Assembly (NCBI RefSeq): GCF_003020585.1
Contig: NZ_PXUE01000002.1
Location: forward strand, 868,001 to 932,000
Direction of reading: 5' to 3'
DNA length: 64,000 nucleotides
DNA from: Chryseobacterium aurantiacum
Lineage (GTDB): Bacteria > Bacteroidota > Bacteroidia > Flavobacteriales > Weeksellaceae
Below are positions 51,639 to 60,185 of this stretch, in pieces. How positions within the stretch are numbered: position 1 is the stretch's first letter; each line of letters starts with the position of its first letter. Below the pieces are notes generated by a model. That model made no database searches, had not been told where the DNA came from, and worked only from the letters and a program-made list of their open reading frames with translations. Position numbers and translations under genes: made by a program.

Positions 51639-52628
51639 CTACCAGTCATTTTCTATTCTTTCGAAATTATCAAACCCCCATTTATTGGGTGGTACCTTTA
51701 CCAGCCCCCCTGTAATAAAGGGACTGCTCTCATCCAGTACTTTATTTTTGTACTCATCTGCCCCCATCTGATATTGGGTATACTGTATTTTCTTAATACA
51801 ACTTTTGATTCCTTCCCGATTCTTTGAAAACACTTCAAAATAGGCCCTTGTATGCATAGGAAAATGATGATACAAGTCATGATCAAAAATCACTTTTAAG
51901 GTCATGAATAAAGGGTTTTGTTTATTGTGATCTTTAGGATAAAAATAATCCGGAGCCCCTATTTCATTACTTTCAAATTCTATTACAAAAGAATGATAAT
52001 CTGTAGGAAATTTGTTGATCGTCTGTGTTCCTGAAAACCTTAGCGGTTCCTGATAGGGAATAACAGCCAGATATAAATCTCTAGCTACGCTTCTGGTATC
52101 TCCATAATGGATAAACTTAGGGTGAAAAAAAAGATTCCAAAACCAATCATAACGTAGGCTTTTTTCAGTAAAGGCTTTGTTTTGAAGCTTCTTTTCAAAG
52201 TTGATAAAAAAATCATCCAAATCACTACTGCTGTATTTTTCTGACAACTTTGATTTTTGAATATTCCACCTTTCTACAATTGTGTTGTAATTGGTAATTT
52301 CACCCGTCCCAGTTCCCTTTTCATTGAGATCTGTTTCCACAGGATAAACCGTTGATGATAATGCAGATGAAATAATTTCACTAATCTGATCAGCTTCATG
52401 CTGATTATAAAATATTTCTTCTTTATTAAGACTTAAAGTACCCTTACCATATTCTATATTTATATGGGCAGTTACCGTGTAATCTATTCTTTTGGACGGA
52501 ATGTCTTCATTGCCAGAAAAGTATTTCACAGACACGCCATATCTTCTCTGCTGAAGTCCAGAGGGTTTTATTTTGATGTTGTTTAACCTGCCTAGAATTT
52601 CTTTTTTGGATAATCTTATTTCTGACAT
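51639..52628 (-). CDS. Hypothetical protein, first gene of the DUF4280 island
   Basis: I do not recognise this 329-residue soluble protein. It starts SEIRLSKKEILGRLNNIKIK and has no signal peptide. Notable parts are GTLSLNKEEIFYNQHEADQI and a later aromatic stretch (KFIHYGDTRSVARDLYLAVI, MTLKVIFDHDLYHHFPMHT). It has its own -7 element (TAACTTTG, minus strand 52666-52659) and precedes the DUF4280 gene by 48 bases. The layout suggests an adaptor or chaperone that loads the spike, or a second component of the delivered complex. Confidence 0.72.
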   Translation of the reverse strand: MSEIRLSKKEILGRLNNIKIKPSGLQQRRYGVSVKYFSGNEDIPSKRIDYTVTAHINIEYGKGTLSLNKEEIFYNQHEADQISEIISSALSSTVYPVETDLNEKGTGTGEITNYNTIVERWNIQKSKLSEKYSSSDLDDFFINFEKKLQNKAFTEKSLRYDWFWNLFFHPKFIHYGDTRSVARDLYLAVIPYQEPLRFSGTQTINKFPTDYHSFVIEFESNEIGAPDYFYPKDHNKQNPLFMTLKVIFDHDLYHHFPMHTRAYFEVFSKNREGIKSCIKKIQYTQYQMGADEYKNKVLDESSPFITGGLVKVPPNKWGFDNFERIENDW

Positions 52629-52658
52629 TATTAACTCCTTGTGTTTTTATTACATCCT

Positions 52659-52666
52659 CAAAGTTA
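52659..52666 (-). promoter_or_regulatory. -7 element of the DUF4280 island
   Basis: Minus strand TAACTTTG, an exact TAnnTTTG match 30 bases before the first gene. No other good promoter is seen within the six-gene run. Confidence 0.55.
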
Positions 52667-52747
52667 ATAAATTTCTATTTTATCTCATTATTTAAAAAAA
52701 TAAACATAAATAGCAAGCTAACATTGTCTATTTACTATCTAAATTAA

Positions 52748-53743
52748 CTATTTAATAAAATTATATAAAGCTTCAAAAAACTTAGAATAGACTTCTACAT
52801 GAGGAAGGTGTCCTACATTTTCGAGCTCTACCAATTGAGAGCCGGCAATCTCATGTTGGGTTTTCTTTCCTAGCTCCTGATATTGTCCCATTTTCGGTTG
52901 AAGTTCCTTGGGAGCTCTATCTTTTCCTATAGCTGTTCTGTCCCTTGTTCCAATGATGAGTAAGGTAGGTGTTTTTATATTTTTAAATTCATAGCATACA
53001 GGTTGATTATAGATCATATCAGTGGTAAGAGCCGCATCCCATGCCACCTGCGGATAATCCTTGTGAAGAGTCCATCCGGCAATCAGATCCAGCCATGGCT
53101 GGTACTCTTCTTTCCATTTATTATCATAGTAAAATTTTAACTGGTAGTTTTTATATGTTTCTGCTGTATTTTTAAGCTCAGACTGATAAGCCTGATCTAT
53201 ATTTTGATAGCCGGCAAAGGTTTTATAATCCTCCAGTCCAATAGGGTTTTCCAAGATAAGTTTCTGAACTTTCTCCGGATAAAGCAGTGCAAATCTTGTA
53301 GCAACCATCCCTCCCATTGAATGCCCTAAAACAATGGTTTTTTCAATCTTCAGCTCATCCAGAACCAATTTTGTATTTTCTGCCAACTGTGAAAAAGAAA
53401 ACTGATAATTGTGAGGCTTTGAAGACTTTCCAAACCCTATCTGATCCGGAATAATCACCCTAAATCCTTTCGCTGACAAATCCTTGGCTGTTTTTTCCCA
53501 ATAGGCCCCATTAAAGTTTTTTCCATGAAGAAGCATAATGGTTTTCCCATTAGATTTTTGTGGTTTCACATCCATATAAGCCATCTTCAAATTATTATCC
53601 TGAGATTTCAAATCTAAAAAATGAACCTCGAAGGGATATTGATAGTCTGAAAGTGTTACATCCAATGGTCTTATCTGCGAAAACATAAAACCCTGTCCAG
53701 CTGCAAATAGTAGAGCTGCCACTACATTTCTGAAATACTTCAT
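52748..53743 (-). CDS. Alpha/beta hydrolase, exported
   Basis: A 331-residue protein with a signal peptide (MKYFRNVVAALLFAAGQGFM, ending FSQ). The alpha/beta-hydrolase core shows the oxyanion-hole motif MLLHGKNFNGAYW, the nucleophile elbow VLGHSMGGMVATRFA, the acid in LLIIGTRDRTAIG and the catalytic His in ENVGHLPHVE. It is probably a periplasmic esterase or peptidase-like hydrolase (proline iminopeptidase and haloalkane dehalogenase groups share these motifs). The substrate cannot be told. Confidence 0.9.
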   Translation of the reverse strand: MKYFRNVVAALLFAAGQGFMFSQIRPLDVTLSDYQYPFEVHFLDLKSQDNNLKMAYMDVKPQKSNGKTIMLLHGKNFNGAYWEKTAKDLSAKGFRVIIPDQIGFGKSSKPHNYQFSFSQLAENTKLVLDELKIEKTIVLGHSMGGMVATRFALLYPEKVQKLILENPIGLEDYKTFAGYQNIDQAYQSELKNTAETYKNYQLKFYYDNKWKEEYQPWLDLIAGWTLHKDYPQVAWDAALTTDMIYNQPVCYEFKNIKTPTLLIIGTRDRTAIGKDRAPKELQPKMGQYQELGKKTQHEIAGSQLVELENVGHLPHVEVYSKFFEALYNFIK

Positions 53744-53769
53744 GGAATTTTTCTTTAAGCTCTTAAAAT

Positions 53770-53799
53770 TAAAAAAACCGCTCCAAAAGGAACGGTTTT
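53770..53799 (-). terminator. Terminator of the EamA transporter gene
   Basis: On the minus strand AAAACCGTTCC pairs with GGAGCGGTTTT (one wobble) around TTTT, followed by a T-run. Confidence 0.85.
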
Positions 53800-53828
53800 C
53801 AACTGTTATTTTTAGTTAAATATTTTTT

Positions 53829-54815
53829 CTAAGATAATTCTGCCATTGAAACTTCTTTCTCTTTTTTAGACGGAAGATTCATTAAAACAATAGCAAAAAG
53901 GATCAAAATAATCCCTACCCATTGTATTAAAAGTACTTTCTCACCTAATAAAACGAAAGCCATTGTTACAGAAACCGGAAGTTCAAGCGATGAAACAATA
54001 CTTCCCAGACCTAACCCTGCATTCGGGAAACCAATATTGAATAAAATGGGCGGAATGATTGTTCCAAACAATGCTAAAATAAACCCATAGGTAAGGAAAA
54101 TAGAATAATTAAAAGAGTGAATATGCTCTGTATTATCTGTAAAGTTTAGATAAAATGCCTTTAGACCATCAAAATACATAGGTCCTATCTGCGCAAAGAA
54201 TAAAAACGCAAAAACAACAATGGAACCACCTGCCAGCATAATAAGACTCTTCCTGAACACAGGCAAATGTGTAGCCAAAGTATTTGAAGTAAACATCGTT
54301 AATGTATATGAACCTGCAGCCATTAATCCCCAGAAGACTCCATGCCAATCCAGTTCTATATCCATATTTATAAGATTAGTTGCCAGGATTGTTCCTACCA
54401 GTACAATAACTACGGAAACCACTTTTCTTGCATTAGGCAGCTTTCTGGTCAGAATACTTTCTACTACAACACTAAACCATACCGACTGCATCAGCAACAC
54501 AATAGCAATGGAAACATTGATGTACTGCACTGCAATATAATAAAACAAACTTGTCCCTCCCAATGAAGTTCCTGCAAGCATAAGCATTCTTAGCTCCTTA
54601 GAATTGGGCAGTGATAGTTTCTGCTTTGAGGTTAAAGTCTGGATAAAGTTCAGGATCAAAAGCCCTGCAAGACCTAATACGAATTGGGATGTGGTAACTT
54701 CAGAAGTTGTAAAACCATCATGATAAGCCATTTTCACAAAAGTGGCCAACATACCGTATATACTAGCTCCAATCCCTACAAATAAAACACCTTTTAGTAT
54801 ATTTTTCTTCTTCAT
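53829..54815 (-). CDS. EamA/DMT family transporter
   Basis: The start is at 54815 (MKKKNILKGVLFVGIGASIY); the longer ORF start lies upstream of the -7 element at 54841-54834. The 328-residue product has ten helices in two EamA repeats (GIGASIYGMLATFVKMAYHD in the first, FWGLMAAGSYTLTMFTSNTL in the second, and SIVSSLELPVSVTMAFVLLG near the end). DMT proteins export or import amino acids and other small metabolites. The substrate is unknown. Confidence 0.9.
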   Translation of the reverse strand: MKKKNILKGVLFVGIGASIYGMLATFVKMAYHDGFTTSEVTTSQFVLGLAGLLILNFIQTLTSKQKLSLPNSKELRMLMLAGTSLGGTSLFYYIAVQYINVSIAIVLLMQSVWFSVVVESILTRKLPNARKVVSVVIVLVGTILATNLINMDIELDWHGVFWGLMAAGSYTLTMFTSNTLATHLPVFRKSLIMLAGGSIVVFAFLFFAQIGPMYFDGLKAFYLNFTDNTEHIHSFNYSIFLTYGFILALFGTIIPPILFNIGFPNAGLGLGSIVSSLELPVSVTMAFVLLGEKVLLIQWVGIILILFAIVLMNLPSKKEKEVSMAELS

Positions 54816-54833
54816 AATTTTTTTAACAGCCTG

Positions 54834-54841
54834 CAAAGTTA
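54834..54841 (-). promoter_or_regulatory. -7 element of the EamA gene
   Basis: Minus strand TAACTTTG, 18 bases before the chosen ATG. Confidence 0.6.
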
Positions 54842-54887
54842 CAATATATAAATTAAATTGCCTTAAGGAGTCAACATGATAGATAAA

Positions 54888-54920
54888 TAAAATCGCCACA
54901 AGCAAAGCTTGTGGCGATTT
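54888..54920 (-). terminator. Terminator of the M36 peptidase gene
   Basis: A 14-bp perfect stem AAATCGCCACAAGC with its complement closes a 3-base loop, followed by TTATTTAT on the minus strand. Confidence 0.8.
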
Positions 54921-54943
54921 CTAAAATTGATTATATAAGTTAG

Positions 54944-57577
54944 TTATTTTTTAACAATCACTTTTGAATTAGCCTCAAAACCAAGTCCTTTCACTTTTAC
55001 CATATAGGTTCCGTTTACTAGACGGTTTGTAGAAATTGCTTTTTTAGCTTCAGGTGAAACCTTATCTTCAGAAGAAACAAGTTTACCAGACATATCATAA
55101 AGTTCTACGCTTACTTTACCAATTGTCTTGCTTGGGAATGTAATATAAAACTCATCCCTTGCAGGGTTTGGATAGATAGAAATCTTGTTGTCTTTGGCAG
55201 CTGAAACTTCATCGGTAGCTAGTAAACAGTCTGCAGGTACATTAAAGCTCTCTTCCTGGTCATTAATATTATTCTTTAAACCTCCAGAAGCTCCTGTACC
55301 CAATCCTCTTTTTGCAAACACACCCCAAATCATACATTTATCCTGTCCGTTATTTTTTGCCGCATCCGCAGCCAATATTGCATCTCTACCCTCAATAAAG
55401 TTAGGATTACAAGGCTGAAGTTTTAGTGCGTCTGTAACCAATTGCAATACTCTTGTACTTCCGTTTGTAGTATTAGCCAATACATCTGAAGAATATCCAT
55501 ATTTCTCAACATACTTCCAGTGAAGATCCCATAGCATTGTAGCCCAAACGAAACCAATAGAGTGCGAATCTGGAACTAATACATTGCTACTATTCAAGTA
55601 CTCCATACCGTTAGTATTTCCATAGGTATAAGCATTAACAGCAAAACTCGGAGAGTATTTTTTAGGTCTTATACCATCTCCATCAATTCCTTCTCCTCCT
55701 GCGTAAGTACCCATACCTCTTGCTACAGTAGCATTATCTCCTGCTTTATTTGTTAACATTAGAGCAAAGAAATCAGACCATCCCTCACCCATTTGCTCTT
55801 TACTTGAGTTTGGACTTAGACATCCGTATCCTGTTCCTGTCATTCTGTTAGATATTCCATGCCCGTATTCGTGGATTACAATTCCGTTATCGAAACTTCC
55901 GTCCGGAGTTTTATTACCTTTTAATGTAACATTTACTGTTGTACTTCCAGCAAGCTGAGTTTTAATATATTCTCCCTCAGCATTCGTAATAAGCACTGAA
56001 GAAATCGTAATAGTTGGATCATCTCCGGACATATTACTCAAATTAGCACCATTGACTGCATTGTTATAAATAATAACTGCCTTAGCACCGGCATTCTGAA
56101 GATTTTTTGTTTTAATGGCAAAAGCACAATTCCCTCTTTCAACCAAACCGATTTTCTCAGTAAGAGACGCTGCCGGTAAAGCAGTACATCCATCCAAAAC
56201 AGGAGACAGCATTACATCACCTGTAATTCCGGCCATAGGTAAAGGATTACCAAACTGTGCAGTTCCGGCTCCTGGAGCACGAGGAATAGCCGCAGCTGGT
56301 GCATTATAATAAAATGCTCTTCCTACAGGTGACCAAAGGTACATCTGCATTTTTGGATTAAATCCATCCGGAGGGGTAGCAAAATTGGCATTATTAAGTC
56401 CACCTCCATCTTGAGCTTCTGCATATACTGAATCATCATCTCCTGCTCCCACTGCAGTCTTTCCAAAATTATTCTGTTGGAAATTTCTTGAGACTTCATT
56501 AAATCCAAACTGATAAAAAACATCATGAATTCTGTTATTGAGATAGAATAAATTGGTAATCGCAGCATTTCTATTATTTGCCGGAGTTCCATTAATATCA
56601 AAAGGGAAATCAAAATTTCTGGTTACTCCTCCTTCTGCCGGAGTTCCCGGTATATAAGTAGGGTCAATCATAGCTGTTCCTGCGACGTCTTCGTAAGTAA
56701 ACACATTATTTCCTCTGGTAACGGTATATGTATTTACTCCATCAGAATGCCATCCTTCAGGAGATGCATTAAGAATCCAAGGGTTAGTAATGATAGATCT
56801 CGATCCAAATGTAGGAGCTTCTATAGGCAAAGGAAACACATTATAGGTTGCATTATCAGGAGCAAACAACGCAAGATTGCTACTTGCAATATTATTTTCT
56901 GGTCCAATATTCACATTTGCAAAATGATTGGAATGATCGTGTCCTGGTTCTGAAGAATAGGCGTCAGGATGGAAATCACATGATACCGTTAAGTTATTTT
57001 TATCTAGAATTTTCCCATTATTGGCATCCACCAGAATCACCCAATGATTTGGAGATTTTGGCTCCATTACTATATATTCATATGCCAGACGCAGGTCTCC
57101 GTTAGCATCATTTGCATAAACCAATCTTTGGTTTGCTGATCCTGGTCTATTATCAGACTTTTCAGAACGTTCTAAAATGGTGAAATTAGCGATTTCGGGT
57201 TTCTTTAGATCTTCAGCTATCTTTTGAAGAGCAGTCACCTTATTGATGGCTGCAGTAGCTGGTGTTGATTTTGAATAATCCTTTACAAAATTATCTACAT
57301 AGTATATAACCTTATTATCTCGAATAAGTGCAGTTGCCGAAGTACTGTATACTGGTAAACCATTATAAAGCTGTACAAACTTCACTACATTTCCATTCAA
57401 AGATTTTGAATAATCAACATTATCTAAAATAATATTGTTAAGATCAGACTTCTTATATTCTCTTATTTTATTTTGAGAAATATAATCCTTAACGAGCCTT
57501 TCATTATCTTGTCCAAACAATAAAGTCGGAAAAGCAGAAAATACAGCAAACAAAAGAGGTAGAGTTTTATTTTTCAT
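54944..57577 (-). CDS. M36 family (fungalysin-like) metallopeptidase with T9SS sorting domain
   Basis: The start is at 57577 (MKNKTLPLLFAVFSAFPTLL, signal peptide ending LFGQ), though ATG 57583 is equally possible. The 877-residue protein has an FTP propeptide domain (residues ~20-190) and the M36 catalytic domain with the zinc motif GIVIHEYGHGISNRMTG near residue 568 and the downstream Glu in EQMGEGWSDFFALML. A protease-associated (PA) domain is inserted before the zinc motif (GLVERGNCAFAIKTKNLQNA). The end is a T9SS type A domain (ISIYPNPARDEFYITF, ending KVIVKK). It should act as an extracellular endoprotease. Confidence 0.94.
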   Translation of the reverse strand: MKNKTLPLLFAVFSAFPTLLFGQDNERLVKDYISQNKIREYKKSDLNNIILDNVDYSKSLNGNVVKFVQLYNGLPVYSTSATALIRDNKVIYYVDNFVKDYSKSTPATAAINKVTALQKIAEDLKKPEIANFTILERSEKSDNRPGSANQRLVYANDANGDLRLAYEYIVMEPKSPNHWVILVDANNGKILDKNNLTVSCDFHPDAYSSEPGHDHSNHFANVNIGPENNIASSNLALFAPDNATYNVFPLPIEAPTFGSRSIITNPWILNASPEGWHSDGVNTYTVTRGNNVFTYEDVAGTAMIDPTYIPGTPAEGGVTRNFDFPFDINGTPANNRNAAITNLFYLNNRIHDVFYQFGFNEVSRNFQQNNFGKTAVGAGDDDSVYAEAQDGGGLNNANFATPPDGFNPKMQMYLWSPVGRAFYYNAPAAAIPRAPGAGTAQFGNPLPMAGITGDVMLSPVLDGCTALPAASLTEKIGLVERGNCAFAIKTKNLQNAGAKAVIIYNNAVNGANLSNMSGDDPTITISSVLITNAEGEYIKTQLAGSTTVNVTLKGNKTPDGSFDNGIVIHEYGHGISNRMTGTGYGCLSPNSSKEQMGEGWSDFFALMLTNKAGDNATVARGMGTYAGGEGIDGDGIRPKKYSPSFAVNAYTYGNTNGMEYLNSSNVLVPDSHSIGFVWATMLWDLHWKYVEKYGYSSDVLANTTNGSTRVLQLVTDALKLQPCNPNFIEGRDAILAADAAKNNGQDKCMIWGVFAKRGLGTGASGGLKNNINDQEESFNVPADCLLATDEVSAAKDNKISIYPNPARDEFYITFPSKTIGKVSVELYDMSGKLVSSEDKVSPEAKKAISTNRLVNGTYMVKVKGLGFEANSKVIVKK

Positions 57578-57952
57578 ATCCATTATTAAAGCCGCTAATC
57601 TACAAATAATTAACAAACAAAAACAGGTTTCATTAACTTAAATTTAAAAATAAATTAATAAATAAAACGCATACACTATTAAACACAATTTAATAATTCA
57701 CAATTAAAAGAAGAAAAGATCAATAGTATGCCTACAATAGGATGTTTAACAACATTTTTGACTTTACTTACTTTTTTTATTTCATCATACTTTTATAGCA
57801 TGAAAAAATAAAATTTTTGTAATATCTCTCTTCAATTTCAAGTCTTATTTCAGCTCATTTACTTTATTTCAGGTTTAAAATTTTGAATTTTGACCTACAG
57901 TTCTGCCTGCAAACAGCAGCCATTTTCAAATCCACTAGTTTTTTCTCACAAA
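57578..57952. other. AT-rich intergenic region upstream of the M36 gene
   Basis: Very AT-rich spacer between rpsA and the M36 gene. It should hold the M36 promoter, but the best candidate (ATTATTTG on the minus strand) lacks the first TA. No gene, repeat or RNA structure was recognised apart from the rpsA terminator at its far end. Confidence 0.5.
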
Positions 57953-57984
57953 ACAAAAAAAAGAGCCGCTCATTTGAGCGGCTC
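57953..57984 (-). terminator. Terminator of rpsA
   Basis: GAGCCGCTCA pairs with TGAGCGGCTC in a tight hairpin, followed on the minus strand by TTTTTTTT. Confidence 0.9.
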
Positions 57985-58007
57985 CCTATTTATAAATGGT
58001 TTAAGGA

Positions 58008-59798
58008 TTATTTACCTTCTTCCATTTTTCTTTTCAACTCTGCTAATGCATCGATGTCTCCAAGAGTAGATCTTTCTTCGTTGTTAGAAGAAGAAGATAC
58101 GTTTCTAGAAGAAGATTCTTTAACGTTTTTCTTTTCTTCGTCTCTGAAGATACCTGTGTGAGAAACTACAACTCTCTTGAATTCTTTGTTGAATTCAATT
58201 ACTTTGAATTGAGCATCTTCACCTTTCTTGATTTTAGATCCATCTTCTTTCTCTAATAATCTTGAAGGACAGAAAGCTTCAACCTCAGCATCTTCGAATT
58301 GTACAGAAGCTCCTTTATCGTGAACTTCTACAGCTTTACCAGCGTGGATAGTTCCTTCAGCATATTTAGTTTCGAATTTATCCCATGGGTTCTCAGTCAA
58401 TTGCTTGTGACCTAGAGATAATCTTCTAGCTTGGATATCTAGTTCAAGAACTACAACATCTAATTTATCACCTACTGCACAGAACTCAGATGGGTGCTTG
58501 ATTTTCTTAGTCCAAGAAAGATCAGAGATGTAGATTAATCCGTCAATTCCTTCTTCTAACTCTACGAATACACCAAAGTTAGTGAAGTTTCTTACAGTTC
58601 CTACATGCTGAGATCCTACTGGATACTTAGCTTCGATGTTTTCCCATGGATCTTTAGACAATTGCTTGATACCAAGAGAAATTTTTCTTTCTTCTCTATC
58701 TAAAGTTAATACTTCAGCTTCTACTTCATCACCTACTTTTACGAAATCTCCAGCAGATCTTAAGTGAGTAGACCAAGACATTTCAGAAACGTGGATTAAT
58801 CCTTCTACACCTGGAGCAATTTCTACAAATGCACCATAGTCAGCAAGAACTACTACTTTTCCTTTTACTTTATCTCCAACTTTCATGTCAGCAGAAAGAG
58901 CATCCCAAGGATGAGCTTCTAATTGCTTCATACCTAATTGGATTCTTGTTTTCTCATCATCGAAATCAAGGATTACAACTTTTACAGTTTGTCCGTCCTC
59001 TAGGATTTCAGATGGGTGGTTCACTCTAGACCAAGAAAGGTCTGTAATGTGGATCAATCCATCTACACCTCCTAAGTCAATGAATACACCGTAAGAAGTG
59101 ATGTTCTTAACAGTACCTTCAAGAACCTGACCTTTTTCAAGTTGAGCGATGATTTCTTTTTTCTGACCTTCGATATCTGCTTCGATCAATGCTTTGTGAG
59201 ATACAACTACGTTTTTGAACTCAGGGTTGATTTTCACAACTTTGAACTCCATAGTTTTTCCTACGAACTGATCGTAATCTTTAATTGGCTTAACGTCAAT
59301 TTGAGAACCAGGTAAGAATGCTTCGATTCCGTGAACGTCAACGATCATACCACCTTTAGTTCTAGATTTAACAAAACCGTTAACGATTTCTCCAGTTTCG
59401 TGAAGTTCGTTTACTTTATCCCAAGCTTTAAGCGTTCTAGCTTTTCTGTGAGATAATTGTAATTGACCAGTTTTGTCTTCTCTCTTGTCAACCATTACTT
59501 CTACCTCGTCACCTACTTTTAGGCCTTGGTTGTAACGGAATTCGTTTAGAGAGATAACTCCTTCAGATTTGAAGTTGATGTCTACGATAGCTTCTTTGTC
59601 AGTTAATCTTACAACTCTACCAACTAAAACGTCATTATCGTTTAGGCTGTTAAGAGATCCGTTATAGATTTCTTCTAAATCACTTTTTTCTTTTCTCGCA
59701 TCTGCATCAAGACCTGATTCAAATGAATCCCAATCAAATTGTTCTGGAGTTACGTTTTGGTTTAATAAAACCTCTGCTGAATTTGTCTCTTTTGACAT
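58008..59798 (-). CDS. rpsA: 30S ribosomal protein S1
   Basis: A 596-residue S1 with an acidic N-terminal extension (residues ~1-50) that may anchor it to the ribosome, and six S1 RNA-binding domains. Repeats 3 to 6 show the canonical GxVxxxxxYGxFVxL pattern (GTVKNITSYGVFIDLGGVDG, GKVVVLADYGAFVEIAPGVE, GTVRNFTNFGVFVELEEGID). The C-terminus (ALAELKRKMEEGK) is preceded by a Ser-rich tail. S1 brings mRNA to the ribosome. In Bacteroidota, which lack strong Shine-Dalgarno use, it is thought to be especially important. Confidence 0.97.
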   Translation of the reverse strand: MSKETNSAEVLLNQNVTPEQFDWDSFESGLDADARKEKSDLEEIYNGSLNSLNDNDVLVGRVVRLTDKEAIVDINFKSEGVISLNEFRYNQGLKVGDEVEVMVDKREDKTGQLQLSHRKARTLKAWDKVNELHETGEIVNGFVKSRTKGGMIVDVHGIEAFLPGSQIDVKPIKDYDQFVGKTMEFKVVKINPEFKNVVVSHKALIEADIEGQKKEIIAQLEKGQVLEGTVKNITSYGVFIDLGGVDGLIHITDLSWSRVNHPSEILEDGQTVKVVILDFDDEKTRIQLGMKQLEAHPWDALSADMKVGDKVKGKVVVLADYGAFVEIAPGVEGLIHVSEMSWSTHLRSAGDFVKVGDEVEAEVLTLDREERKISLGIKQLSKDPWENIEAKYPVGSQHVGTVRNFTNFGVFVELEEGIDGLIYISDLSWTKKIKHPSEFCAVGDKLDVVVLELDIQARRLSLGHKQLTENPWDKFETKYAEGTIHAGKAVEVHDKGASVQFEDAEVEAFCPSRLLEKEDGSKIKKGEDAQFKVIEFNKEFKRVVVSHTGIFRDEEKKNVKESSSRNVSSSSNNEERSTLGDIDALAELKRKMEEGK

Positions 59799-59919
59799 TT
59801 TCTAATAAAATTTGTATTCCTTCTTTTTTAACGGTTTGAATAAATGCGGATTAAAAAATACGGAAGTAATTAATTATAAGTATTTTACTCATCAAACCTT
59901 TTCGCCACAAAAGTGGATG

Positions 59920-59951
59920 CAAAGGTATCATTTTTATTTGAGATAACCAAA
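59920..59951 (-). promoter_or_regulatory. Promoter of rpsA
   Basis: On the minus strand a -33 TTTGG (59951-59947) and a -7 TACCTTTG (59927-59920) have canonical spacing. The predicted leader is about 115 bases and begins near a CCAC-TTTT-GTGG hairpin (59904-59915), a possible autoregulatory site. Confidence 0.75.
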
Positions 59952-60174
59952 GATTTTCTATTTGCAAAATAGTCACCTAAATAACTGACTACCAATACCT
60001 ATTATTGAAAGAATAAAGAAACAAGAAGTAGATTACCCACCATTATAGATCAGATTTTCGGCTCTTTGAATTCTATTTTAATACCTACTATATATAGAAG
60101 ATGAAACATCGTTGTATTATTTATATACCTTATTACCTCTCATCATCACCTGCAACCTACCACCTAAAATCATT
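59952..60174. other. Intergenic region between rpsA and the helicase gene
   Basis: Spacer between divergent genes. Apart from the rpsA promoter at one end and the helicase -7 element at the other I see no ORF, repeat or RNA gene. Confidence 0.6.
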
Positions 60175-60182
60175 ATCTTTGC
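60175..60182 (+). promoter_or_regulatory. -7 element of the helicase gene
   Basis: TATCTTTG, only three bases before the ATG at 60186, predicting a leaderless mRNA. The next in-frame ATG codons are at 60228 and 60237, inside the helicase Q-motif region, so 60186 remains the best start. Confidence 0.55.
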
Positions 60183-60185
60183 ACC

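Noticed and set aside
51641..51663. ACTGGT/ACCAGT hairpin at the end of the first DUF4280-island gene as a terminator
   Set aside because: Six base pairs, overlapping the stop codon and without a T-run; the DUF4280 gene has no promoter of its own, so read-through is expected.
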